Source: Undibacterium hunanense (GTDB taxonomy: Bacteria; Pseudomonadota; Gammaproteobacteria; Burkholderiales; Burkholderiaceae_D). From it: a stretch of 64,000 nt of DNA. The position numbers were made by a program, and so were the translations under genes. Each line of letters starts with the position of its first letter. The stretch's first letter is position 1. Positions 8,090 to 16,709 of this stretch are shown here, piece by piece. The notes beneath the pieces were generated by a model. The model was not told the origin of the DNA. It saw only the letters and a list, made by a program, of their open reading frames with translations, and searched no databases. The stretch covers positions 186,001 through 250,000 of the forward strand of contig NZ_JACOGF010000005.1 in NCBI RefSeq assembly GCF_014284335.1, written 5' to 3'.

Positions 8090-8440
8090 TTAATTTGTTA
8101 TTGCCGCAGGCAAATCCAGCGCACGCACTGGACGCACTTCTATACTGCCATGCTGGGCCGGGGGGATTTTTGACGCCAGTTGTATGGCTTCATTGAGATC
8201 TCTGGCATCAATCAGGTAGAAACCAGCCAGCATTTCCTTGGTCTCGGCAAACGGGCCATCCGTCACGGACAATTGCCCGTTTCTGACCCTGACTGTAGTG
8301 GCGGTATGCACGGGATGCAAAGGTTCGGCAGCCAGCATATGGCCACTTTCCATCAGACCCTGCGCATACCCTGCACATTTTTCGTCCGGGCAGGCATTCC
8401 AGTGTTCATTGTCGAGATATACCAGGCATAGGTATTTCAT
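8090..8440 (-). CDS. YCII/DGPF-domain protein
   Basis: A 116-residue YCII-related protein (MKYLCLVYLD start; TVRVRNGQLSVTDGPFAETKEMLAGFYLIDARDLNEAI), carrying the DGPF motif. DGPF proteins are the known genomic partners of ECF42 sigma factors, whose gene is two places upstream here. A GGAG site lies 5 bp before the ATG. Their biochemical activity is not established. Gaps to its neighbours are 9 and 21 bp, so co-transcription is very likely. Confidence 0.9.
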   Translation of the reverse strand: MKYLCLVYLDNEHWNACPDEKCAGYAQGLMESGHMLAAEPLHPVHTATTVRVRNGQLSVTDGPFAETKEMLAGFYLIDARDLNEAIQLASKIPPAQHGSIEVRPVRALDLPAAITN

Positions 8441-8461
8441 AGTGGCTCCGGCAAAGGCTGA

Positions 8462-8884
8462 TTACAGTGGCAGGGGTTCGCCATTGATGATCCAGGGTGT
8501 GCCGTATTTATCTACCAGCATGCCCCAGCTTTTGGCCCAGAATGCAGGCTGTACCGGCATGGTTACATTGCCGCCATCGGCCAGGGCATTGAAGATGCGC
8601 GTGGCTTCTTCGGTGGTATCGTAGTTAAGTGTGAATGACACACCCTTGATACCTTCATACGGCATGTGCTGCGGGCAATCGCCGGCAAACAGCAGGCCGC
8701 CATCCGGCAACTCAAGGCGGGCATGCAGGATATTGTTGACTGCTTCTGGTGGCATCATGGCTGCCATGGGAGATTCGGCACCACTCATCATGACGGTGAT
8801 CTTGCCACCCAGGGTTTGTTCGTAAAAATACATGGCTTCTTTGCAGTTGCCGTTGAAACTCAGATAAGCGACGGGATGTGGCAT
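8462..8884 (-). CDS. PhnB-like VOC-family protein
   Basis: A 140-residue protein of the PhnB/YjdN group of VOC proteins (PHPVAYLSFNGNCKEAMYFYEQTLGG; a later WGMLVDKYGTPWIINGE). Start at 8884 is preferred because AAGGA lies 7 bp before it; the ATG at 8899 would contain that site inside the coding region. It is the first gene after the sigma factor on the minus strand. Function is unknown; the family does not imply phosphonate metabolism. Confidence 0.88.
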   Translation of the reverse strand: MPHPVAYLSFNGNCKEAMYFYEQTLGGKITVMMSGAESPMAAMMPPEAVNNILHARLELPDGGLLFAGDCPQHMPYEGIKGVSFTLNYDTTEEATRIFNALADGGNVTMPVQPAFWAKSWGMLVDKYGTPWIINGEPLPL

Positions 8885-8982
8885 GATCAATTCCTTCATT
8901 GTTGGACTTCAAAATGGGCGTGAAAGCGTTTCCACATCAGATAGTCGATTGGTGAGGCTGCAAATCGACATCAATTCAAAAA

Positions 8983-10284
8983 TTATTTTATTTTTTTTAT
9001 TTCAGCCAGCTTGTTTTGTAAAAAACGACGTTCCGGTTCCTGTCTGCACAGGGTCAGGGCTTGCTCATAGGATAATCTTGCCTGCTGTAAATTACCGCTG
9101 CGTCTTTGCAGGTCTGCCCTGGCGGCGTGCGCCAGATGGTAGTTCTGCATTTCACCATTCTGCAACAGGCTCTCCACCAGTTGCAAGCCTGTTTTTAATC
9201 CGCCGCTGCACATGGCAAGAGCAATGGCGCGGTTCAATTCGATGACGGGGCTGGCTTCGACACGCAACAGGGCATCATATAAGCCGACGATCTGTGGCCA
9301 GTCGGTATCTGTATAGTTTGCTGCCTCAGCATGCACGGCAGAAATGGCGGCCTGCAAGCTGTAAGCACCAAAGCGGCCTGAGCGCAAAGCCTGTTCCACC
9401 AGCGCTGATCCTTCGGCGATCAGTACCGGATTCCACAATTGCCGGTCTTGCTGTTCCAGCGCGATCAGCTCACCCTGGGTATCAATGCGGGCAGGGCGGC
9501 GAGATTCATGCAGGAGCATCAATGCCAGCAAGCCGCTGACTTCTGGTTCCGGCAATAACTCTCCCAGCAGCCGTGCCAGGCGTATGGCTTCGGCCCCCAG
9601 ATCCAGGCGCAGGGCTGATGCCCCGGCTGAACTGGAATAAGCTTCATTGAAAACCAGGTAAATCACCCGTAATACGCTATGCAGGCGGGCAGGCAGGTCT
9701 GCTTTTTCGGGTACCTGGTAGGGGATATTCGCATCACGGATTTTGGCCTTGGCACGTACGATGCGTTGTGCCAGCGTGGGGGCCGGAGTCAGAAAGGCAT
9801 GAGCGATTTCTTCGGTGGTCAGGCCACAGACTTCGCGCAGGGTCAGGGCGACCTGGGCATCTGCTGCCAGCGCTGGGTGACAGCAGGTAAAGATCAGGCG
9901 CAGCCTGTCGTCTTCCATGATGTCGGCTTCACCGGGCAGGGCGCTTTCATCTGCCAGTGCTTCTACCGTATCGATATGCTGGTCCAGCGGATCAAAACGT
10001 CTTTGCCGGCGTATGCTGTCGATGGCCTTGTAGCGTCCTGCCGATACCAGCCAGGTGTGCGGGTGATCGGGCATGCCTTTTTCTGGCCATTGTTCCAGTG
10101 CAGCCTTGAAGGCTTCATGCAAGGCTTCTTCTGCCAGGTCGAAATCGCCCAGCAAATGCACCAGCGTCGCGAAGACGCGTCGGCTGTCGCTCTTGTATAT
10201 ATCCTGAACGTTTTGTTTGAACTGGTCGTGCTGATCGTGCTGTTCTTGCTTGGAATTGCTGCCTGCAGTCATCACAAGGATCAT
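8983..10284 (-). CDS. ECF RNA polymerase sigma factor, ECF42 type with long C-terminal extension
   Basis: A 433-residue sigma factor, twice the usual ECF length. The first about 190 residues hold sigma-2 (RRVFATLVHLLGDFDLAEEALHEAF) and sigma-4 (TLREVCGLTTEEIAHAFL); the rest is a helical, TPR-like extension (DUF6596 type) with many Ala/Leu/Arg repeats. This architecture together with a YCII/DGPF gene is that of the ECF42 group, where the C-terminal extension is needed for activity and no anti-sigma factor is encoded nearby. None is seen here either. It should direct transcription of the downstream YCII and VOC genes. The nearby ATG at 10272 is an alternative start. Confidence 0.92.
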   Translation of the reverse strand: MILVMTAGSNSKQEQHDQHDQFKQNVQDIYKSDSRRVFATLVHLLGDFDLAEEALHEAFKAALEQWPEKGMPDHPHTWLVSAGRYKAIDSIRRQRRFDPLDQHIDTVEALADESALPGEADIMEDDRLRLIFTCCHPALAADAQVALTLREVCGLTTEEIAHAFLTPAPTLAQRIVRAKAKIRDANIPYQVPEKADLPARLHSVLRVIYLVFNEAYSSSAGASALRLDLGAEAIRLARLLGELLPEPEVSGLLALMLLHESRRPARIDTQGELIALEQQDRQLWNPVLIAEGSALVEQALRSGRFGAYSLQAAISAVHAEAANYTDTDWPQIVGLYDALLRVEASPVIELNRAIALAMCSGGLKTGLQLVESLLQNGEMQNYHLAHAARADLQRRSGNLQQARLSYEQALTLCRQEPERRFLQNKLAEIKKIK

Positions 10285-10441
10285 CCATGGCTGTGGGTAT
10301 CAAGCCAGACCGAGGTATCTGATGAACATGCTGATAGTTCAGATAATTGCGCGCACTCGTCCGGGTGCGCAGAAGTGTAGCACTATCGGAATGAGGCATG
10401 TCATCTGACACGCCCCTGTTCCTGTTCTTGTGGAAAGACGG

Positions 10442-11269
10442 CTACAGACCCAATACCAGTTTTTCTGTTTTAGGGTCTTTGGCCATCATGAATCTGACAA
10501 TGGATTCCACTGTCACAGTATCGATCTGGCCTGCCATGCGACGATCGAAGGGATGATCATCAAAACTCACATTGGCTCTGAACATGCGTGCCCCCAGGCG
10601 GGTGGCGGCGGAAATCTGCAAGGTGTCAGGCTGGTAGGCGGCTGCTTTCAACCAGGCCTGGGCCTGGCCACGGGTTTCTATCTTCAGATCGCTGGCCTGG
10701 GCTGCGGCAATGACTTCCAGCGCCCATTGATTGGAATTCTGATAGGTCGTTGAAAACGGATAAGACAGCATGTTGTAACGGGCTGCATGCAGGTTTTTGG
10801 CACGGCCATTGGCCATGACGAGTTTCAGGTTTTGCTGCAATTCAGGGCTGGGGATGAGGATCAAGGTTTCAAAGGCGAACATGTCGTCCAGGAAGAAATT
10901 GCCCAAGCCTTCACGAAACAGGTCCGAATTAGCGGTGCCACACTGGTTCAGTTCATGCATGACTGACCAGGTGCCATCAGGCATATGCTGTATCAGCCCC
11001 AGATGGGAATAGCGCAGTTTGTATTTGGACAAATCCTGGCCAACGCGGGCGATGATGGCAATTTCTGCCTTGCTGTCATCCAGCCTGAGTTTGGTCTTTT
11101 GTGCCAGTTCCAGTGCCTTCATGGCCTTTCTGGGGTCTAGCGCACTGTCTTCACAAGGGCGTCCGGCAAAGGACGGCAGGCTGAATGCCAGGCAGACCAG
11201 CAGCAGGCAATACCTGACCCAACTGCTAACGTCTGTCCTTGCCAGTCCGAATGCCGTGCGCTTCATCAT
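10442..11269 (-). CDS. DUF2145 family secreted protein
   Basis: A 275-residue protein with a signal peptide ending near FSLPSFAG, then CEDSALDP, KLRYSHLGLIQH and NMLSYPFSTTYQNSNQWALEVIAAA, which I recognise as the DUF2145 family found mainly in Burkholderiales. Function is unknown; the Arg-Tyr-Ser-His and Asn-Gln-Trp segments look like a papain-like or transglutaminase-like arrangement, but that is inference. Its start codon overlaps the stop of the upstream gene by ATGA, so the two are translationally coupled. Confidence 0.82.
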   Translation of the reverse strand: MMKRTAFGLARTDVSSWVRYCLLLVCLAFSLPSFAGRPCEDSALDPRKAMKALELAQKTKLRLDDSKAEIAIIARVGQDLSKYKLRYSHLGLIQHMPDGTWSVMHELNQCGTANSDLFREGLGNFFLDDMFAFETLILIPSPELQQNLKLVMANGRAKNLHAARYNMLSYPFSTTYQNSNQWALEVIAAAQASDLKIETRGQAQAWLKAAAYQPDTLQISAATRLGARMFRANVSFDDHPFDRRMAGQIDTVTVESIVRFMMAKDPKTEKLVLGL

Positions 11270-11709
11270 TGCACCCTGGTGTGATGCATGAGTGCACTGC
11301 CGACTTCATTTGGTATGAATGCCAGTGCCTTGCCAGCACTGACCAGCAGATAGCCGGTAGTGGTGGCGCTGACTTCTATCACGGCGCCACTGACCAGAGC
11401 AGCTTTTTCTATACCCTTGCCAGACAGTTTGACGGTCGCGCTGGCTGCTTCGGTTGAACCTTTCAATACCACGGTAACGCCATCGGCTGCTGTTTTGACG
11501 CTGTCAACCACGACCTGACCAGACCCCACGACCATGGACATGCTGCCCAGCATGACGATGCCGACACCCGCAGACAGTGCTTCGGAACCATTCGATGGAC
11601 CGCATGACAGGCAATCACCGGCCTGTGCCTGGACGGCAAACAGGCTGGATGCCATCAGGGTACTAATCAGAATGGTAGTGCGGGTAAATCTTTGCAATCG
11701 TGTTGACAC
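11266..11709 (-). CDS. Small secreted protein coupled to the DUF2145 gene
   Basis: A 147-residue protein with a signal peptide (cleavage near VQAQAG) and a Gly/Ser/Val/Ala-rich mature part with alternating hydrophobics, suggesting beta structure. The start is a GTG at 11709, chosen because GAAGGAGA lies 5 bp upstream; longer in-frame versions from 11769 have no signal peptide at the N-terminus. The stop overlaps the ATG of the DUF2145 gene. No function is recognised; the pair probably acts together in the envelope. Confidence 0.78.
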   Translation of the reverse strand: MSTRLQRFTRTTILISTLMASSLFAVQAQAGDCLSCGPSNGSEALSAGVGIVMLGSMSMVVGSGQVVVDSVKTAADGVTVVLKGSTEAASATVKLSGKGIEKAALVSGAVIEVSATTTGYLLVSAGKALAFIPNEVGSALMHHTRVQ

Positions 11710-11869
11710 GGTATCTCCTTCGTTGATGTAAGACCTCACTTTATGATGAGACCACAAAAGCACAAGCAATTTGTCATTAGTAGCAAATAGTTACAGAAAA
11801 GGTAGCAGAATATGATGCCTTGGTCTTGACCCTGACGGGGTCGGTCCTGGCACTGATGTGTAAATGCAA

Positions 11870-11895
11870 AAAGGGCCGGAATGTTCCGGCCCTTT
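11870..11895. terminator. Bidirectional terminator of the M13 peptidase gene
   Basis: A perfect 12 bp stem (11870-11881 with 11884-11895) flanked by A-rich and T-containing sequence on both sides. It lies just downstream of the minus-strand peptidase gene. Confidence 0.8.
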
Positions 11896-11922
11896 AGCTG
11901 TTTCATGATGACGCGGGTTGAC

Positions 11923-13983
11923 TTACCAGATGGCGACGCGTTTTTCTGGTGCCAGGTACATCTTGTCGCCCGGCTTCACGTCAAAGGACTTATAGAAATC
12001 CGGGTGATTGACCATGCTGCCATTGACGCGGAATTCGCCAGGTGAATGCACGTCGGTTTTTACCAGGGTAATTGCACGCTTTTCGCTTGATTTGTTGCGT
12101 CTGGCCTGGGCCAGACCCATGAACAGGCGCTGTTCTGCCGTCCAGCCATCAATCACCGGCGCCGGCTTTCCTTCCAGCGACAGTTTGTAGGCACGCAGGG
12201 CCATGACGATACCGGCATTGTCGGCAATGTTTTCACCCAGCGTCAGCTCACCATTGAGGAAGTGGCCAGGCACCGGGCTGTAGCCATTGTATTGTTCGAC
12301 CAGTACCTTGGTTTTGCTCTTGAATTTTTCCTTGTCTTCGGCAGTCCACCAGTTGCGCAGATTGCCGTCACCGTCGTATTGCGCTCCTTGGTCATCAAAG
12401 GCATGGCTGATTTCATGGCCTATCGAAATACCCAGTGCACCATAGTTGAAGGCATCTTCAGCATTCACATCAAACAGCGGTGATTGCAGGCGTGCCGCCG
12501 GAAAGACGATTTCATTCATCTCTGGACTGTAATAGGCATTCACCGTTTGTGGTGTCATATGCCACTCTTCGCGGTCGATCGGTTTACCCAGCTTGGCGAC
12601 TTCCCTTTCTTGTGCGAAGGCACGGGCACGTATGAGATTGCCCACCAGATCATCGCTGCGTATCGTCAGTTTGGAATAATCCAGCCACTTGTTCTGGTAA
12701 CCAATCTTGACGCTGATCTTGGACAATTTGATTTGTGCCTGTTTCTTTGTTTCCGGGCTCATCCAATCCAGGGTATCAATACTCTGTTTGAACGCGGCCA
12801 GGAAATAGCGCACCATCTTCTCTGTGCGCTGTTTGACTTCAGGTGAAAAATATTTTTCTACGTAGGCTTTGCCTACCGCTTCACCCAGCACCTGATCGAC
12901 CAGTGCGACGCCGCGTTTGTCACGAGTACGGTTTTCCTGGATACCGGCTATTAGTGCGCCCTTGAAGGCAAAATCTGCATTCACAAAATCGGATGACAGG
13001 AAAGGCGCATACACGTTGATCAGATGCCATGTGAAATACGATTTCCAGGCGTCGAGCGAGTTCGTGCTCAGGCTTTCATTAAAGCCTTTGATATAACTGG
13101 GTTGCTGGATGATCAGTTCATTGATTTTTCCTGCCATACCGGTGGCTTGCAGATAGGCCTGCCAGTCGTAGGCGGGCGTCAGTGCTGGCAAGTCACCGAT
13201 AGCAAACTTGTTGTAGCTTTTGACGGGGTCACGGTTTTGTACTGCCGTCCACTGCACTTTGGCAATTTCAGTTTCCAGCGCAACGACGCGTTTGGCCTGC
13301 TCGGCCGCATTCTGTTCACCCGCCAGTGTCAGCATTTTTTCTATATGTGCCTGGTATTTGTTGCGGATATCCGTCATCTTGGGATCATCCAGCTTCAGGT
13401 AATAATCACGGTTGGGCAAGCCCAGTCCGCTCTGGGAAACACCTACCACATACTGGCTGGAATTTTTATTGTCCTGATGAATACCAACGCGCAGCGGGGT
13501 CGTCACACCGATTTGGTGGAAATGGGCAATCAGTGCCGGTATGGCCTTTTTGTCTGACAATGCGGCGATGCTGCTCAATTCGGTTTTCAGCGACTGTATG
13601 CCGAGCGCATTCAGTTTTTTCTCATCCATGAAACTGTTATACAAGTCACCGATTTTTTGATTATCAGTTCCTGCCACTTTATTGCCATCTTTTGCCGCAC
13701 CTTCGACAATGCTGCGCAATTGCTGCTGTACATCTTCACGGGCCTGCATGAAGGTACCCCAGTCTGATTTGTCGGACGGGATTTCATTCGCCTTCAACCA
13801 GCCACCTTGTGCATAGCGGTAAAAATCATCCTGCGCGCGCGTCGCCTTGTCCATGTTTTCTGGTTTGATGCCAGAGCCCAGGGCGGCAGTCTTGACTACT
13901 GTACTGCCCGATGCTGTATCAGCAGCCTGGCAGACTGGGGCCAGCAAGGCGAGAGTGAGGGTGCTGAGGAGAAGGCGTTTCAT
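11923..13983 (-). CDS. M13 (neprilysin/PepO) family zinc metallopeptidase
   Basis: A 686-residue exported endopeptidase: signal peptide (MKRLLLSTLTLALLAPVCQAA), an M13 N-terminal domain and a C-terminal catalytic domain. The zinc motif HEISH lies at about residue 522-526 in GISIGHEISHAFDDQGAQYDG, with the third ligand Glu in GENIADNAG about 60 residues later. Nearby NAYYSPEMNEIVFPAARLQ is also typical of the family. Length matches bacterial M13 enzymes. It probably degrades peptides in the periplasm and stands as a monocistronic unit between a terminator and a repeat element. Confidence 0.95.
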   Translation of the reverse strand: MKRLLLSTLTLALLAPVCQAADTASGSTVVKTAALGSGIKPENMDKATRAQDDFYRYAQGGWLKANEIPSDKSDWGTFMQAREDVQQQLRSIVEGAAKDGNKVAGTDNQKIGDLYNSFMDEKKLNALGIQSLKTELSSIAALSDKKAIPALIAHFHQIGVTTPLRVGIHQDNKNSSQYVVGVSQSGLGLPNRDYYLKLDDPKMTDIRNKYQAHIEKMLTLAGEQNAAEQAKRVVALETEIAKVQWTAVQNRDPVKSYNKFAIGDLPALTPAYDWQAYLQATGMAGKINELIIQQPSYIKGFNESLSTNSLDAWKSYFTWHLINVYAPFLSSDFVNADFAFKGALIAGIQENRTRDKRGVALVDQVLGEAVGKAYVEKYFSPEVKQRTEKMVRYFLAAFKQSIDTLDWMSPETKKQAQIKLSKISVKIGYQNKWLDYSKLTIRSDDLVGNLIRARAFAQEREVAKLGKPIDREEWHMTPQTVNAYYSPEMNEIVFPAARLQSPLFDVNAEDAFNYGALGISIGHEISHAFDDQGAQYDGDGNLRNWWTAEDKEKFKSKTKVLVEQYNGYSPVPGHFLNGELTLGENIADNAGIVMALRAYKLSLEGKPAPVIDGWTAEQRLFMGLAQARRNKSSEKRAITLVKTDVHSPGEFRVNGSMVNHPDFYKSFDVKPGDKMYLAPEKRVAIW

Positions 13984-14000
13984 GTTGTTCCCTTTGTGTC

Positions 14001-14189
14001 GGACTTACGAAAAAATGCCCCAGCTGCGTTGCAGCTCCTTTCCTGGGAGCCGTGTACTAAAGTACTGTCTTCGTCGCTGGCGGTGCAGTCGGGGTTTCAG
14101 ACAATGTATTGTCTGCCGACGTAACGAACCTACCTTACAAGGTAGGTTTCCTAAAGCGTTAGACTTGCTGGGACAATTTTTCGTAAGCC
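14001..14189. repeat. Miniature inverted-repeat element, family I, copy 1
   Basis: A 189 bp element bounded by imperfect inverted ends (GGACTTACGAAAAAATG on the left; complement of GGCTTACGAAAAATTGT on the right), highly similar to 19247-19426. It has no coding capacity. Internal hairpins lie at 14099-14114 (7 bp stem) and 14127-14148 (10 bp stem). It fills most of the 383 bp gap between the peptidase and trhO genes; the rest of that gap is AT-rich sequence and a terminator. Confidence 0.85.
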
Positions 14190-14306
14190 GTATTTATGTT
14201 TTATGTGAACCGTAAGCGGTTAATTGTGCCGAGTGAGAAGCTATTGTTTTCGACAACAGGCTTTTGACACGTTACCAGAACCTTAGTTCCAATTTACATA
14301 GAAAGC

Positions 14307-14346
14307 AAAAAGCGCATTTCTGACATCATCAGAAATGCGCTTTTTT
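14307..14346 (-). terminator. Terminator of the trhO gene
   Basis: A stem of at least 16 bp (14308-14323 with 14329-14344) around a CATCA loop, flanked by A and T runs, 20 bp downstream of the minus-strand stop codon. Confidence 0.85.
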
Positions 14347-14366
14347 ATTGCAGAGTGCTGGCGGGA

Positions 14367-15272
14367 TTATCCGGCAGTGGCTTCTGCCGAAACTGCCGGT
14401 TCACTGGCCCCTGTTGATTCTTTCTTGCAATGTGGGCAAGATTTGCCGGATATATACCAGGGCGACAATTGTTCACGTGGCGTGACAACGGCGCGGCAGG
14501 CAAAGCACTGTTTGGTGTCGGTGGCTTCCAGCTGTGGATTCAGTGCTGTGCGGTAGTCAAACACAAAACAGTCGCCATGATAATGATCTCCGCCAACTTC
14601 TTCAAAATACTTGAGGATGCCGCCTTCGAGCTGATACACGCTGTCAAAGCCAACGTTCTGCATATGGATAGCGGCTTTTTCGCAGCGTATGCCACCGGTG
14701 CAAAAAGTCACCACGGTCTTGTCATTCAAAGCATCGCGGTTAGCTTCGATGACAGCTGGAAATTCGGTGAACTTGGCAATGCGGTAATCAATGGTGTGGT
14801 CAAAGCTGCCAACATCGACTTCAAAGTCATTGCGGGTATCGACCATGACCACGGCTTTGCCATTGTCATCATGGCCCTGGTCCAGCCAGCGCTTCAGTGT
14901 GTGAGCATCCACTGCGGGGGCGCGGCCTTCTTCGGGCTTGATCAGCGGCATGCGCATGGTGATGATTTCTGCCTTCAGCTTGACCAGTATCTTGGTAAAA
15001 GGCTGGTGGTCAGAAAAACTTTCCTTGGCGACCACATCTGCAAAGCGCGGGTCCTGGTGCAGCCAGTCCATATACGCATCAATTTCATGGCGCAAGCCGG
15101 CCAGAAACATATTGATGCCTTCCGGCGTCAGCAGTACCGTGCCTTTCAGATTGAGTTCCTTGCATTTATCCAGAAACACCTGGCGTTTTTCAGCGGTGTC
15201 ATTGAAAGTGATGAACTTGTAGGCAGAAATATTGACGTAGGGTTTATCGGGTGTTTGTATTACAGCGGGCAT
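14367..15272 (-). CDS. trhO: tRNA uridine(34) hydroxylase, rhodanese family
   Basis: A 301-residue protein of the YceA/TrhO family, which hydroxylates U34 of tRNAs in an oxygen-dependent way on the route to 5-methoxyuridine or 5-carboxymethoxyuridine derivatives. The central rhodanese domain has the catalytic Cys in [18 protein letters not shown], preceded by [31 protein letters not shown]. The N-terminal part ([27 protein letters not shown]) and a C-terminal Cys-rich segment (QCFACRAV ... SCPHCKKE) match the family. A small helical tail ends the protein. Confidence 0.9.
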   Translation of the reverse strand: MPAVIQTPDKPYVNISAYKFITFNDTAEKRQVFLDKCKELNLKGTVLLTPEGINMFLAGLRHEIDAYMDWLHQDPRFADVVAKESFSDHQPFTKILVKLKAEIITMRMPLIKPEEGRAPAVDAHTLKRWLDQGHDDNGKAVVMVDTRNDFEVDVGSFDHTIDYRIAKFTEFPAVIEANRDALNDKTVVTFCTGGIRCEKAAIHMQNVGFDSVYQLEGGILKYFEEVGGDHYHGDCFVFDYRTALNPQLEATDTKQCFACRAVVTPREQLSPWYISGKSCPHCKKESTGASEPAVSAEATAG

Positions 15273-15320
15273 GATGAAATTCAGTAAGTCATTGATTTGG
15301 CAGCATTATAAGCGATTTAA

Positions 15321-15800
15321 TCAGGCTTTTGCGGTCCACAGCATCTCGATATGGGGAATATCATCTTCCAGATAGATGTCAGAAACCGTCTCAAAACCAA
15401 AGCTGCCATAGAATTTTTCCAGGTAAGCCTGGGCACCTATGCGGATATCGGCAGCAGGGTAGAGTGTATGCAGGGCCTTGATGCCATTCGCAATTAAAGC
15501 TTTGCCAACGCCGGTGCCACGCCAGTCTTTGGTACTGATGACGCGGCCCAGCGAGGTTTCGGTAAAGCTGATGCCGGCGGGTACGATACGCAGGTAAGCA
15601 GCCACTTCGCCTGTTGGCGTCCAGGCAGTAAGGTGATGCGACAAGGGATCTTTGCCATCCACATCCTGATAGACGCAATTTTGTTCAATGATAAACACGG
15701 CAGCACGGGCCTGGTAAATGGCATGCAATTGCAGATTGCTTAATTCTGCAAAGCTGACGCATTGCCATTGCAAATCGTTTAAGTTTTTAATCGTATTCAT
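15321..15800 (-). CDS. GNAT-family acetyltransferase, ElaA type
   Basis: A 159-residue N-acetyltransferase. The N-terminal LYQARAAVF-like segment (LHAIYQARAAVFIIEQNCVYQDVDGKD) and GRVISTKDWRGTGVGKALI match the ElaA subgroup, the latter being the acetyl-CoA-binding R/Q-x-x-G-x-G/A motif. The substrate is unknown. The ATG at 15800 is preferred to the TTG three bases upstream. It lies between trhO and a two-component pair. Confidence 0.88.
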   Translation of the reverse strand: MNTIKNLNDLQWQCVSFAELSNLQLHAIYQARAAVFIIEQNCVYQDVDGKDPLSHHLTAWTPTGEVAAYLRIVPAGISFTETSLGRVISTKDWRGTGVGKALIANGIKALHTLYPAADIRIGAQAYLEKFYGSFGFETVSDIYLEDDIPHIEMLWTAKA

Positions 15801-15836
15801 CAATATTCTGTCTGGTTTGCTTTGAAAGCCACTAGC

Positions 15837-16664
15837 TTACATCTGACGGAACAGGTGTGCATAGACCCGGCTGACTTGTAGCTTGTCCTCACTACCTTTC
15901 AACTTCAGGCTGATCTTGCCCGTCTCATCCTTGTTGGCGATCTGTATGTGCAGGGTATTGACCACGGTGCTGCGATGGATTTGCCAGAAGATGCTGCTGT
16001 CCAGTTGCGGCAACAATTCACGCAGACTGCTGCGTATCAGCGATGAATGTTCTTTGGTGACGACATTGATGTATTTGTCCGTGGCTTCAAAATACAGTAC
16101 TTCATCGACCGGTATCATGCGTATCTGATTGCCGACTGCTGCGCGGATAATACGCAGGCGTTCTGGTGTTGCCTGGTTGCCAGTGTTAGTACCAACTGAC
16201 AGAGCCTGGCCTGGTACCAGATGGCGCAATTGTTCCAGTACGCGATCCAGCTCATTTGGCCTTTGTGCCCCATCATCCAGCCTGGCCTGCAATCTTTGTA
16301 CTGTCTTTGCCAGACGTTCTTCACTGGCCGGTTTCAGCACGTAATCGGATGCTGAATGTTCAAACGCTTCAATCGCATATTCATCATAGGCAGTGACGTA
16401 GACGATCAGGGGGAAGGCCTTGTCATCCGGCCATTCTTCTGCCAGTTCCTGCGCCACTTCCAGGCCAGTCTTACCTGGCATTTTAATGTCGAGAAACAGG
16501 ATGTCAGGCTGTTTGTCCAGGGCTTCCTGGACGGCATGTACGCCGTTTTCCACCACGGCACATAGCTGTAGTTCTGGCCAGAGTTTTTCCAGCATTTTTT
16601 GCAGGGTCAGCGACAGTATCGGTTCGTCTTCGGCAATCAGGGCGCGTTTGGCTGTTGTGGTCAT
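15837..16664 (-). CDS. LytTR-family response regulator
   Basis: A 275-residue regulator: receiver domain (about 7-125) with phosphoacceptor Asp in ILFLDIKMPGKTGLE and conserved Lys in SDYVLKPASEERL, then a C-terminal LytTR DNA-binding domain (about 165-270) with VLYFEATDKYINVVTKEHSSLIRSSLREL and the end HRSTVVNTLHI. It is encoded directly after its likely partner kinase on the minus strand. Its targets are not evident here. Confidence 0.93.
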   Translation of the reverse strand: MTTTAKRALIAEDEPILSLTLQKMLEKLWPELQLCAVVENGVHAVQEALDKQPDILFLDIKMPGKTGLEVAQELAEEWPDDKAFPLIVYVTAYDEYAIEAFEHSASDYVLKPASEERLAKTVQRLQARLDDGAQRPNELDRVLEQLRHLVPGQALSVGTNTGNQATPERLRIIRAAVGNQIRMIPVDEVLYFEATDKYINVVTKEHSSLIRSSLRELLPQLDSSIFWQIHRSTVVNTLHIQIANKDETGKISLKLKGSEDKLQVSRVYAHLFRQM

Positions 16665-16682
16665 TGGTAGGTACTCACATTC

Positions 16683-16709
16683 AATCAGTTAAATCAGTTA
16701 ATTCAGTTA
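16683..16709. repeat. Three tandem 9 bp repeats at the kinase stop codon
   Basis: Two exact AATCAGTTA units followed by ATTCAGTTA, with a 9 bp period. The last unit overlaps the kinase stop codon (minus-strand TAA) and the array lies in the 42 bp gap before the response regulator gene. Repeat number could vary by slippage and alter spacing to the regulator gene. Confidence 0.6.

Noticed and set aside
14430-15287. 285-codon plus-strand ORF opposite trhO
   Set aside because: Antisense to a well-conserved gene; composition is that of a complementary-strand shadow.
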